From Desulfobacteraceae bacterium 4572_130 (lineage in GTDB: Bacteria; Desulfobacterota; Desulfobacteria; Desulfobacterales; Desulfobacteraceae): a DNA stretch of 64,000 bases. Under the pieces are notes generated by a model, which saw only the letters and a program-made list of their open reading frames with translations, did no database searches and was not told the DNA's origin. The translations under genes were made by a program, and so were the position numbers. Below are positions 1 through 10,100 of the stretch, piece by piece. How positions within the stretch are numbered: the first letter of the stretch is position 1; each line of letters begins with the position of its first letter. Location: assembly GCA_002084425.1 (NCBI GenBank), contig NBLN01000005.1, positions 172,473-236,472 on the forward strand. Direction: 5' to 3'.

Positions 1-17
1 AATCTAACTCCCCTCAT
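1..17 (-). CDS. atpF: Start of the next ATP synthase gene (probably atpF, subunit b), cut by window edge
   Basis: Only the first five codons (M-R-G-V-R) lie in the window. The ATG at 17-15 overlaps the TAA stop of the upstream b' gene as TAATG, and the GGGAG-rich codons after it continue the frame to the edge. Such overlaps are typical of translational coupling between the b' and b subunit genes. Identity is inferred from gene order (b' is normally followed by b, delta, alpha), not from residues. Confidence 0.45.
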
Positions 18-442
18 TAGCATGCCCTCCCAAGTATTTTCTCACTAATTGCTTTAGCAAAAACATCAACCTCTTTTTCAAGTTCAACCCGAGCTTTCTT
101 TGTTTCACCAGCAACTTTATCACGAATTTTTGCAAGATTTGCTTGAGCCTTTTTGTTAATTCTATCAATTATTTCTTTTTCTTCCTGAGATGCTTGTTCA
201 ACAGAAACCTCTTTTTCTTTCAACCCTTCTGTTCTGGCTCCTTTTAGACCATTTTTATAAGCTATATCTTTATCAACAGCCTCTTCTGAGAGATTTTCTA
301 CACTCTCTTTAAGCCCGGCCATCTTCTTTTCTCGTTCCAGAAGAATTTGACGAATAGGCTTAAATAGAACCAAATTAAGCACAAACAAGAGAAAAAGAAA
401 ATTAATGATTTGAATAAACAAAGACCCATCAACACTAACCAT
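17..442 (-). CDS. atpF': F0F1 ATP synthase subunit b' (peripheral stalk)
   Basis: 141 residues. One N-terminal membrane helix (about residues 8-27), then a long charged, helical, coiled-coil-like region ending in a second amphipathic stretch; this is the b/b' stator architecture. The motif FKPIRQILLERE just after the membrane helix is typical of the family. It forms the peripheral stalk joining the membrane a subunit to the F1 head. The gene is downstream of atpE on the same strand but separated from it by a hairpin terminator, and overlaps the next gene by its stop codon. The call b' rather than b rests on its position and the second, adjoining gene. Confidence 0.85.
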   Translation of the reverse strand: MVSVDGSLFIQIINFLFLLFVLNLVLFKPIRQILLEREKKMAGLKESVENLSEEAVDKDIAYKNGLKGARTEGLKEKEVSVEQASQEEKEIIDRINKKAQANLAKIRDKVAGETKKARVELEKEVDVFAKAISEKILGRAC

Positions 443-638
443 AAACTTTCCTCCACTAGTTAATAATTATAATTATAACAACAACTTATATTCCTCTTGT
501 ATCCATGTCCCCATGGAAAAAACTTAAAAGCTGATTATCATTGGAAATATTTTTTGTCAATATTGAATTAAACTCCCTAAATCTACCCCTTGTTTTTTTA
601 AATTTATTTTAATAAAAAAATAAAACTTTAAAAAAAAA

Positions 639-670
639 GGGAGTTAAAACTAAAAATAATTTCAACTCCC
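639..670. terminator. Bidirectional rho-independent terminator between atpE and atpF'
   Basis: Arms GGGAGTT (639-645) and AACTCCC (664-670) enclose an 18-nt AT-rich loop. An A-tract precedes the left arm and a T-tract follows the right arm, so a U-run follows the hairpin on either strand. On the minus strand it ends transcripts of atpZ-atpI-atpB-atpE, or lowers expression of the downstream stalk/F1 genes. This splits the F0 cluster into two transcription blocks. Confidence 0.75.
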
Positions 671-718
671 TTTTTTGTGTTTCTATGTTTCTATGTGTTT
701 TGCTTAATGCAGTTTTTA

Positions 719-997
719 CTATTGAGCTACAGTTCCTATTGCAGCTTTAGCAAAATCAGCAGCTTGGGGATGTGCATAAATAAGAATCAAAGCAATAACA
801 AGAGCATAAATACATAGAGATTCAATCATGGCAAGACCAATCAGAAGAGTAACTGTTACCTTTCCTGAAGATTCTGGGTTTCTTGCAATTCCTTGTACAG
901 CACCATTAAGACCTATTCCTTGAGCAATACCACAACCGAATGCTCCGATTCCAATTGCAATACCAGCTGCCCAAACACACGCGGTAAAAAAATCCAT
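719..997 (-). CDS. atpE: F0F1 ATP synthase subunit c, with Na+-type ion-site residues
   Basis: 92 residues, two membrane helices joined by the polar loop ARNPESSG typical of the c subunit. It forms the membrane rotor ring. The ion carboxylate is E59 in helix 2 (IESLCIYALVIA). Q26 in helix 1 (GIAQGIG), E59, S60 and Y64 have the same identity and spacing as Q32, E65, S66 and Y70 of the Ilyobacter tartaricus Na+ ring; position 61 is Leu instead of Thr. Family knowledge therefore points to possible Na+ coupling, though some rings with these residues run on protons. It has a clear Shine-Dalgarno sequence (AAAAGGAG) before ATG. Confidence 0.95.
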   Translation of the reverse strand: MDFFTACVWAAGIAIGIGAFGCGIAQGIGLNGAVQGIARNPESSGKVTVTLLIGLAMIESLCIYALVIALILIYAHPQAADFAKAAIGTVAQ

Positions 998-1103
998 TTT
1001 TTCTCCTTTTTACCTTTAAATTAATATTAATTCTATGACTTCTCCCAAAGTCCCCATAAAAAAATTATTATAAAAAATCATAAATGATTTAATAATTTAT
1101 ACT

Positions 1104-1793
1104 TTAATGAGCTTCTTCTATTGCACTTATAAGATACATTACAGATAATAGAAAAAATACAAAAGCTTGAACAAGAGCAACAAATATACCAAGTGCCATT
1201 ATTGGAAGGGGGGCAAAAAATAATCCTGCAAGACCAAACAAAATACCAAGAACAAGTTCATGCCCCATCATATTACCGAAAAGACGAAATGAAAGAGAAA
1301 GAATTCTTGCAACATGACCAATTAATTCAATTGGGAAAATAATTGGAATCATCCACCATACAGGACCAAGAAAATGTTTAATATATTTTATTCCATGATA
1401 TTTTATCCCAACTATATGTGTAAATGGAACTACAATAAGGGCAATGGAAAGAGTTGTATTTAAATTTGCAGTGGGAGGGAAAAAACCTGGTACAAGACCA
1501 ATAAGATTTGACACAAACACATATAAAAATATTGTTGCTACAAGTGGAAAAATCCATCTTCCTTTTTCACCTGTAACGCCTATCATAAATTCTTCAAGAC
1601 CAGATACTAAAACTTCAAATACATTTTGAACTTGGCTTGGTATCAGCTTAGTGTTCTTACCTGCAAGAAATCCCAATATAATTAAAATTGCCATTACTAC
1701 CCATGCATAAACAACATGAACATTTGCATGAGCAAAATGCCCAAATCCAATCATTTCAAATAATTTAACAAAAAATAAATATGGATGTTCCAC
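1104..1793 (-). CDS. atpB: F0F1 ATP synthase subunit a
   Basis: 229 residues, full family length, with several membrane helices. The essential Arg lies in the motif LSFRLFGNMMGHE, and the last helix carries QAFVFFLLSVMYL. It forms the ion half-channels facing the c ring. It sits 106 nt upstream of atpE and 1 nt downstream of the atpI-like gene, so the F0 genes are one transcription unit. Confidence 0.95.
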   Translation of the reverse strand: MEHPYLFFVKLFEMIGFGHFAHANVHVVYAWVVMAILIILGFLAGKNTKLIPSQVQNVFEVLVSGLEEFMIGVTGEKGRWIFPLVATIFLYVFVSNLIGLVPGFFPPTANLNTTLSIALIVVPFTHIVGIKYHGIKYIKHFLGPVWWMIPIIFPIELIGHVARILSLSFRLFGNMMGHELVLGILFGLAGLFFAPLPIMALGIFVALVQAFVFFLLSVMYLISAIEEAH

Positions 1794-1794
1794 T

Positions 1795-2202
1795 TTATAC
1801 GGCCTCCTTGGTAATAAGTCTTGTTAATTCAAGTATAGTAGCAACTAATATGCTTATAACTACTATTGAAAGACCTGCTAACAAGCCTAATGGATTAACA
1901 ATATTTTTTGATATAAGCAGAAATATAATAAATCCGCTTAGTACAAACCTTATATAATATTTTACAAGAACTATTTTAAGTATAATAGTCTTATTTGGAA
2001 TCATTTTTAAATATAAAGGTTTAAGTGTTTTTTTAATTGTGCGCTGCATCATATGAAAATTTATTGTTACAATAAGCCCACCACATAAAATTCCCATAGC
2101 AAATTTAAAAGGAGTATTTATAAACCCTAAAATACTTGCAACAATAAATATATACCAATTTGCTTTTGTAACAAATTTTATTATACGCTGTTGAATTTCC
2201 AT
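1795..2202 (-). CDS. atpI: ATP synthase subunit I (AtpI-like membrane protein)
   Basis: 135 residues with four predicted membrane segments (about 18-36, 38-52, 80-98, 102-125). Length, topology and position between atpZ and atpB match the ATP synthase I family, which assists assembly of the c ring or Mg2+ handling. No sharp catalytic motif exists in this family, so the assignment leans on context. Confidence 0.75.
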   Translation of the reverse strand: MEIQQRIIKFVTKANWYIFIVASILGFINTPFKFAMGILCGGLIVTINFHMMQRTIKKTLKPLYLKMIPNKTIILKIVLVKYYIRFVLSGFIIFLLISKNIVNPLGLLAGLSIVVISILVATILELTRLITKEAV

Positions 2203-2206
2203 TGTT

Positions 2207-2425
2207 TTACAATTCCCTGCTTTTTTTTGCAGCTTTAATTAAATTTCTAAATCCTGCTGCTATTCCAAGTCCAAGAAAAATTAATGTTAAAACAGGTGAG
2301 GTATCAAATTTACCATCAAGCCAAATCCCAATAAAAAGACCAATAAATATAGCAAGTGCTACTGAAAGCCCAAGACTGCTATAATATGCCAATTCACGTA
2401 TATAGCTTGATGATTTTTTCCCCAT
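2207..2425 (-). CDS. atpZ: AtpZ/AtpQ-type small membrane protein of the ATP synthase operon
   Basis: 72 residues with two membrane helices. The motif GIWLDGKFDTSPVLTL between them and a glycine-rich second helix (LIFLGLGIAAGFRNL) are typical of the AtpZ/DUF3149-like small ATPase subunit found first in many F0 operons. It heads the unit and is 4 nt from atpI. Its role is thought to be assembly or ion supply; this is family knowledge. Confidence 0.8.
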   Translation of the reverse strand: MGKKSSSYIRELAYYSSLGLSVALAIFIGLFIGIWLDGKFDTSPVLTLIFLGLGIAAGFRNLIKAAKKSREL

Positions 2426-2556
2426 CTAATACCTTTTTCATATTTTTTAAAAAAACAACATAAACATATGATTAATATCAAGTCAATAAAATATCTAATA
2501 AAATCAAACTATTACAAAATTTATCCTCACAAATTAAAAAATTATCTGTAGTATTC

Positions 2557-2748
2557 TTAAATTTTTATATAATTATCGTATTTTTTCACAAATCGTATAA
2601 GAAATTCTGAGTCTTCAGGAGTTAAATCAAATTTTAAGCTAGTATTATCGACAAGGGTCATAAGATTTTGATTAGGATTTTCTTTTCTTTTATCTGAAAT
2701 CCATTGAATTGCTTTTTTTAGACTTTTCTCTTTAGGAGATCCTGTCAT
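2557..2748 (-). CDS. Conserved small hypothetical protein (63 aa)
   Basis: A short, charged, mostly helical soluble protein with no signal peptide or membrane helix. A good Shine-Dalgarno sequence (AAGGAAA) lies about 7 nt before the ATG, which supports real expression. The pattern resembles small hypothetical proteins of sulfate-reducing bacteria (IQWISDKRKENP, LTPEDSEFLIRF), but I cannot name a family or function. It lies 131 nt upstream of the ATP synthase block on the same strand. Confidence 0.55.
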   Translation of the reverse strand: MTGSPKEKSLKKAIQWISDKRKENPNQNLMTLVDNTSLKFDLTPEDSEFLIRFVKKYDNYIKI

Positions 2749-2794
2749 ATTTATTTCCTTTCTTATGTCATTTTCGTAAAAATTCTAAATTTGA

Positions 2795-2927
2795 GATGTA
2801 GAAGACATGATGTAAGGCTTCATATACAAGATATAGTATTTTTTCAAGAAAAAAAATATACATGTAGTGCTTTGAAGTTTTGAAAAATACTAGTATAAAG
2901 TAGATTAAGAGTTTATAGGATCCCATC
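2795..2927. repeat. R1 palindromic element, copy D (degraded)
   Basis: Related to the R1 copies near 7.0, 34.3 and 44.2 kb: it has CTTCATATACAAG, then AGTATTTTTTCAAG, and on the other arm TTTTGAAAAATACT and the terminal CCCATC. The outer arm near 2795-2815 is diverged, so the left edge is uncertain. The right end stops 4 nt from the rseC stop codon. Confidence 0.7.
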
Positions 2928-2931
2928 AATT

Positions 2932-3363
2932 TTAATTAGAAATTTTTACAAGAAAAGGTTTGTATTCTTTTTTTACAGCAAGTTTGTTATTCATTTTTTT
3001 TATTATTATAAATGATAGTGTAAAACATACAAACCCTAACAAAAGAGATGTAAGAGATTGATCAATTTGTAAGAAAGGTGCGATTGCCTGCCCTATACCT
3101 GCGCCTACTATTAAGAAAATAATAGGAAAAATATATAGCATAAAAGTAAGTTTTAAAAGGGGACCTGTTTTAAATCCAAGTATAACACTATCACCTGTGC
3201 TGGCATTTAAAGTATTTTCTACTTGAACAATAATTTCTTTAAAATTATTTTTTTCATTGCATGTATCTTTAGCCTCACAATTTTTACATGATGTCGAACG
3301 ATGAGTTTTTATCCAAACCTGTGAAGGCGTAGAATTTATAATAATTCCTTGTTCAGTTACCAT
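2932..3363 (-). CDS. rseC: RseC/MucC-family membrane protein
   Basis: 143 residues. An N-terminal cytoplasmic part carries a cysteine cluster, TSCKNCEAKDTC (about residues 24-35), followed by two membrane helices (about 69-92 and 98-120). This layout defines the RseC/MucC family, linked in other bacteria to SoxR reduction or envelope-stress signalling. No rsxABCDGE or rpoE genes are nearby, so the partner is unknown. The ATG has only a weak ribosome site. Confidence 0.8.
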   Translation of the reverse strand: MVTEQGIIINSTPSQVWIKTHRSTSCKNCEAKDTCNEKNNFKEIIVQVENTLNASTGDSVILGFKTGPLLKLTFMLYIFPIIFLIVGAGIGQAIAPFLQIDQSLTSLLLGFVCFTLSFIIIKKMNNKLAVKKEYKPFLVKISN

Positions 3364-3384
3364 TTTATTTTATGCTCATGATTT

Positions 3385-3480
3385 AACTGCCATAAGGCAG
3401 ATTTAATTTTTAGTTCCTAGTTTGCCTTGCAACAAAACATAAAAGAATATTAACTAGTTATAAGTTTTTTCATATAAAAA
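3385..3480 (+). repeat. R3 intergenic repeat, copy 1
   Basis: Begins with the small palindrome CTGCCATAAGGCAG, then a TTTTTAGTTC segment, TTGCCTTGCAACAAAACAT, and ends in AGTTATAAGTTTTTTCATAT. A very similar unit is at 25376-25464 and a reversed one at 12611-12690. It fills the gap between rseC and the coiled-coil gene. Confidence 0.75.
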
Positions 3481-3516
3481 GAGTAGATCTTACTGCCATT
3501 ATTATTAATTTTATAC

Positions 3517-3819
3517 CTAGGCATAAAAATTTAATTTTGTAATTTTTTTCTTATTTTTATAGTTTGATTCCAGTTTTTTCTTGTCTATATTATATTCCTG
3601 CTCAAGTTTTTGTTTTTCATTATCATATTTTTGTTTAAGCACTCTTTTTTTATTATTATATTCGTGTTCAAGTTTTTCTGCCTTGTTAGTGAGCTGAATA
3701 TTATATGATAAATCCTTTGCTATAGAAGACTTTTTAGTTAAAGAGCTAGTATTATTTACCAGATTAATCTGATTTTTATATTGTGATAAAATATTTATGT
3801 TAGTTGTTATTATAGGCAT
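3517..3819 (-). CDS. Small Lys/Glu-rich coiled-coil protein, unknown function
   Basis: 100 residues. The C-terminal half is a charged repeat of the form KxKYDNEKQKLEQEYN, repeated about four times with tyrosine at regular spacing; it should form a single coiled coil. The N-terminal half is Asn/Ser-rich. A good ribosome site (AGGAAG, 9 nt) precedes the ATG. No family recognised. The next gene upstream (3897-4184) is a similarly small, polar, Gln/Asn-rich protein and may be co-transcribed. Confidence 0.5.
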   Translation of the reverse strand: MPIITTNINILSQYKNQINLVNNTSSLTKKSSIAKDLSYNIQLTNKAEKLEHEYNNKKRVLKQKYDNEKQKLEQEYNIDKKKLESNYKNKKKITKLNFYA

Positions 3820-3896
3820 TTTAATATCTTCCTATAGTTAACAAAATTTCTAATAGCGAAAAACATGATTTTTTTATACTTTTGAATATATGGTGC

Positions 3897-4184
3897 TTAT
3901 GCAACAATATTAACAATCTGTCTTGTTCTTTGGGCTTCCTTTGTATCTTTTTGTATGATGTTGTCATATGTATCAATTCTATTATTCAATTGTTCAACCA
4001 CAGGTGTTTTTTTTGAATCATGGGTAATATTAATCTTAAAAATTTCCTTTGCCATATCTGTATTTTGTTGATTGAAATTTGTTTTTGATGCTTGAATATT
4101 TTGTTTTTTCAAAAGATTTTCTTTTTGTTGTGCACCTTGCATATTTAAATATTGATTTGAGCCTAGTGTATTAATGGTATTCAT
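3897..4184 (-). CDS. Small Asn/Gln-rich polar protein, unknown function
   Basis: 95 residues from the second of two adjacent ATGs; AGGAG lies 7 nt before it. The protein is hydrophilic, without cysteine, signal peptide or membrane helix, and ends in a short hydrophobic RQIVNIVA. No family recognised. It lies directly upstream of the coiled-coil gene on the same strand with a 77-nt gap. Both begin MxxIxT, which may hint at related small structural proteins. Confidence 0.5.
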   Translation of the reverse strand: MNTINTLGSNQYLNMQGAQQKENLLKKQNIQASKTNFNQQNTDMAKEIFKINITHDSKKTPVVEQLNNRIDTYDNIIQKDTKEAQRTRQIVNIVA

Positions 4185-4298
4185 CATATATCTCCTATTA
4201 TTAGGATTATTATTTATGGCTATAGGAAATTTGGTATTTACCTTATTCTAGTATTTTTTTAAGGATAAAAATAATATATTTTGTATATAAAAAATTTC

Positions 4299-5483
4299 CT
4301 AGGATATAATTTTATCATAGACTTTTTTAAAGCCTGACATTGATTTTTTAATTGTTTCATCTTCTACGCAAAATGCCAGTCTAAAATACTGAGGTTGCCC
4401 AAAACCACTTCCTGGAACTGCAAGAATCATTTCCTCCTGAAGAGCCTGCACAAATTTTACATCATCTTTTATGGGAGATTTCGGAAAAATATAAAATGCT
4501 CCACAAGGTTTAGTAAAACTATAACCAATATCTTTAAGTCCCTTACAAAAAATATCTCTTTTTTGTTGATATTCATTAATATTAACCCTTGCTCCTTGAA
4601 TAAAGGGAAGTATTCTTTGCATTAATGCAGGGGCATTAACAAACCCCAGGGTTCTGTTGGTAAAAGACATGGCATTGATAAGTTTATCACGGTATTCTGC
4701 TGTTGGATTAACTGCAATATACCCAATTCTTTCACCGGGCAAGGATAAATCCTTGGAATGAGATGTGGCAATAATACTGTTTTTATAGCATGGAAAAATA
4801 GGTGGGACATGAGTATCATCAAAAATTATTTTTCTATAGGGTTCATCAGATACCAGATAAATAATTTGGTTATATTCCCTTCCTTTTTCTTTAAGAAGCT
4901 TTCCAAGTTTTTCCAGACTTTCCTTTGAATATACCTGACCCGTTGGATTATTAGGAGAATTTATAAGCATTATTTTTGTTTTTTCTGTTATTGCCTTTTC
5001 AATGGCTTTAAGATTCAATGTAAAATCTTCTTTAGCAGATACTGTTTTTAAAACACCACCATGATTGTCAGCATAAAAATTATATTCAACAAAAAATGGT
5101 CTTGTAACAAGGACTTCATCACCAGGATTTAAAAGAGCCTTAAAAATCACATTAAGACCGCCTGCAGCTCCACAGGTTATAACAATATCTTCTTTTGTAA
5201 GATCAGCTGCCTGTTCTTGTTTTATGTTTTCAGCAATTGCCTGTCTTACAAAGGGATAACCTGTATTTGCCATATAACCATGTATCCAGTCTTCTTGTTG
5301 TGCTGCCACCTGTTCTAAAGCAGTTTGAAATTCTTTTGGAGGATAAAGATTAGGATTACCTATACTGAAATCAAAAACATTTGTATCACCATATCTTGCC
5401 TTTAACCTTGTTCCCTGTTCAAACATTTTTCTTATCCATGATGATTTTTCAAGAGTTTTTTCAATTTTTTTTGCTATAGTCAT
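4299..5483 (-). CDS. PLP-dependent aminotransferase, class I/II (aspartate aminotransferase-like)
   Basis: 394 residues, full length for fold-type I aminotransferases. The motifs seen are SPNNPTGQVYS (cofactor pocket), SDEPYRKI, the PLP-lysine region ATSHSKDLSLPGERIGY, and a C-terminal FRLAFCVED substrate-carboxylate region. It transfers amino groups between an amino acid and a 2-oxo acid in the cytosol; the substrate cannot be fixed from sequence. The ribosome site AAGGAG lies inside the end of tgt, with only 5 nt between the genes, so the two are translated together. Confidence 0.9.
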   Translation of the reverse strand: MTIAKKIEKTLEKSSWIRKMFEQGTRLKARYGDTNVFDFSIGNPNLYPPKEFQTALEQVAAQQEDWIHGYMANTGYPFVRQAIAENIKQEQAADLTKEDIVITCGAAGGLNVIFKALLNPGDEVLVTRPFFVEYNFYADNHGGVLKTVSAKEDFTLNLKAIEKAITEKTKIMLINSPNNPTGQVYSKESLEKLGKLLKEKGREYNQIIYLVSDEPYRKIIFDDTHVPPIFPCYKNSIIATSHSKDLSLPGERIGYIAVNPTAEYRDKLINAMSFTNRTLGFVNAPALMQRILPFIQGARVNINEYQQKRDIFCKGLKDIGYSFTKPCGAFYIFPKSPIKDDVKFVQALQEEMILAVPGSGFGQPQYFRLAFCVEDETIKKSMSGFKKVYDKIIS

Positions 5484-5488
5484 GTGTG

Positions 5489-6911
<1,423 letters not shown>

Positions 6912-6991
6912 AATTAAATCCTTATTAGTTAGTAGATAGTAACCTAACAACTATTATTCAACAAATTATAAAAAATCTAAATTTACATTGA

Positions 6992-7119
6992 AATGGCTAA
7001 GTAAAAAGCTCCATATACAAGGCCTAAACATTTTTTCAAGGATGAAATCATACATTAGTATTTTGAAGTCTTGAAAAAATGTTAAAACAAAGTATATGGA
7101 GAGTTTTTACGACGCCATT
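6992..7119. repeat. R1 palindromic element, copy C (overlaps the 3' end of the RND gene)
   Basis: Terminal ATGGC...GCCAT. Inner perfect arms are AACATTTTTTCAAG (7027-7040) and CTTGAAAAAATGTT (7070-7083); outer arms are CCATATAC and GTATATGG. The element supplies the last codons and the stop (ATG GCG TCG TAA) of the RND permease gene, whose coding region ends at 7107. Confidence 0.85.
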
Positions 7120-10100
7120 TTTTTCTTAACTTCCATTTTGATAACAAAAATTAATATTGAAGGTATTACAAACACAGTAAATATGGTTGATACTGCAAGT
7201 CCGCCTAGAATTACACTTCCAAGTCCCTTATAAAGCTCAGAGCCAGCACCTTGAAAAAACACAAGGGGAAGCATACCAAATATACTGGTTGCTGCACTCA
7301 TGTATATAGGTCTGAGTCTTGATTCTGTTGAAGATAAAACAGCTTGCCTAGGACTCATGCCTTCATTTCTAATATTATTTAAAGCTTGATGAACAATAAG
7401 TATGGCATTATTTACTACTACACCAATTAAAATAACAAACCCAAGCATAGTAAGAATATCCATAGGTTGTGCTGATATAAATTTATTGGAAAGCCATAAG
7501 CCTATAAAACCACCGGCTCCTGCTAAAGGAACTGTAAGCATAATTACCAAAGGATAAACAAAATTTCCAAAAAGCGATGCCATAAGAAAATATGATATTA
7601 AAGCAGCAAAAACAAAATTCCATTGCATGGCTTTTCTTATAAGGGTCAGCTTGCTTGCAACACCACTCATATGTACTTTTGTTCCATTAAACTTTTTTTG
7701 CTCATAAAGAGGAGTTATTACTTTGGACTCTATTGTTTCCATTACTTCCTGCAAAGGTATATCCATGGGAGGAGTTACCTGCAAAGTAATTGTTCGATTT
7801 CGTTCTATATGTCTTATCTGAGTTATACCTACAGTTTGCTCCATATGTGCCAGATTAGATATAGGCACAAGTTTTCCTGTAGGAACAGCTATGAGCTTAT
7901 CAAAAATATCTTCTGGAATTTGTATATCCTGATCTGCAATTTTAAGTATCATATCTATTTTTTTTGAACCTTTAGGCTTAAAATCTCCAATATCTTTGCC
8001 ATCCATTAAAACATCTATAATAGCTCCAAGATCGTTTGTGTTCATATTATTTGCCCGCAACATATCTCTGTTTGGAATAATATTTATTTCTGGATACATA
8101 AGTTCTATTGAAGGAACTGGCCTTATCTGAACATTAGGTATTACCCCTCTTATTTTTCCAAAAAGCATTCCAGCTGTTTTTACAATTTTATTAATATCAT
8201 CTCCACTTATATCAATATCAACTGTTCTTCCCCTGGCAAGACGAGTCTGAAAAATTCCTACCTGCATAGAAACACCATACATTCCTGGAAGTTCTTTAAC
8301 TATTTTTTTAAAAAAAGGAACAAGCTCTCCTGCTCTGTCCCAGTTTTTACTCATGGCTCCTATAAAAAGATATTGGGTTCTGCCTACATAAAACATGTTC
8401 ATTATTTCCGGAGTTCCATCATCAGCTTGTTTACCAATATATGGTTTTGCCTTTTTAAAAACTATTTCTCCTATTTCCTTTCGTTCTTCATATGAAAGTC
8501 CAGGAGGGGGAACAATAAGTGTAAGCACAAAATTTCTATTACCTTGAGGTAAATATTCCATTTTAGGTGTTAATGCTATAACTGATATTACAGCTAAAAG
8601 CACCAAAGAACATACAGTTATAGCACGAGTTTTCCAATTCTTAATGGCAAGTGCAACAAAATTCATTATAATAGAGGAAAGATATATGCCTATTTTAACC
8701 AGAAAATTTTCTTTTTTCCTTGTTTTTTCATGAACTTTGGAAAAAAGTTTTGCTGCAAACATGGGTATTACAGAAACAGAAACAAACAAGCTTAAAGTTA
8801 TGGAAAAAACAACAGCAATTGCAATATCCCTGAAAAGCTGCCCTGCTTCTCCCTTTAAAAATATTACAGGCAAAAACACAGCTATTGTTGTAAGAGTAGA
8901 CGAGAGAATTGCTCCCCAAACCTCGCTTGTGCCTTCATAAGCTGCGTCAAATCCATTTTTCCCCATTTTTATATGGCGATCTATATTTTCTATTACCACA
9001 ATGGCACTATCCACAAGCATTCCAACGGCAAATGCTATTCCAGCAAGACTTACTACATTAAGATTTCTTCCAGCCATTTCCATAAAAATAAATGTTCCAA
9101 TAACACTTATAGGAATTGCTGTTGAAACAATAAGTGTTGCTCGAAAGCTTCTTACAAAAACCATTAATACTATGATTGCAAGTATTCCACCAAAAATAAT
9201 GTTCTGCTTAATACCATTAATTGCACCTCTAATATAATGAGTCTGGTCTACAATCCATACTAATTTAAGTCCTTGTTTTTCAAGTTTACTTGTATTTAAA
9301 TGCTTAACAGTTTTGCGTATTTTATCTGTTAATTCCAGAATGTTAGCTCCATGTTCTGGTCTAAAACCTACAACTATGCCAGATTTATGATTATGAATAA
9401 TCATTGCTGTTTTCTTTTGATAGCCATATTCTATTTGTGCAACATCCCTTAAAAAAATTCTTCGCTGTCCAGTTGATTTTATTACTATATCCTGTAAACC
9501 TTTTGGAGTTTTTAATTCAGCTTTAGTTCTTATGCGATAGTCCCTTCTGCCAAGACTTAAATTTCCAGCAGACACATTAATATTTTCCCGGGATAAAATA
9601 CTAATAAGATTAGTAATAGTAAGACCATATGCTGCAAGTTTTTCTGGTTTTATTATTATATGAAGTTCTTTTCTTGTGCCTCCCCCAACAAAAAGATCTG
9701 CAACACCTTTTATGCGCTCCAGATATTGTCTTATCTCTTCTTCAAAATATGTTCTGTATGTTTCTATGGGACGAGGATTATCTTGTGCGATTTTCAACAT
9801 AGCCCAGGCAATAGGATTTGCAGATGCTCCTGTGGCATTAATAATTGGCTTGTCAACACCTTCAGGATAGGAACTTACCTCATTTAGTTTACTGGAAACT
9901 TTTAAAAGAGCATTATCTACATCTGTGCCCACAGCAAATCTCAGGGTAATATTAGAACTTCCATTAGAAGAATCACTTTCCATTTCTACAAGCCTGGAAA
10001 GGCTTTTTAAAACATTTTCCTGTTCTTCAACAATTTCCCTTTCTACTTCATAGGGAGTTGCTCCCCGCCATGTGGTTCTAACGGTAATTTCAGGTTCAAC

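Noticed and set aside
4222..4302. Long-range inverted pair AGGAAATTT / AAATTTCCT downstream of the aminotransferase
   Set aside because: The arms are short and about 50 nt apart, easily due to chance in AT-rich DNA; not called a terminator.
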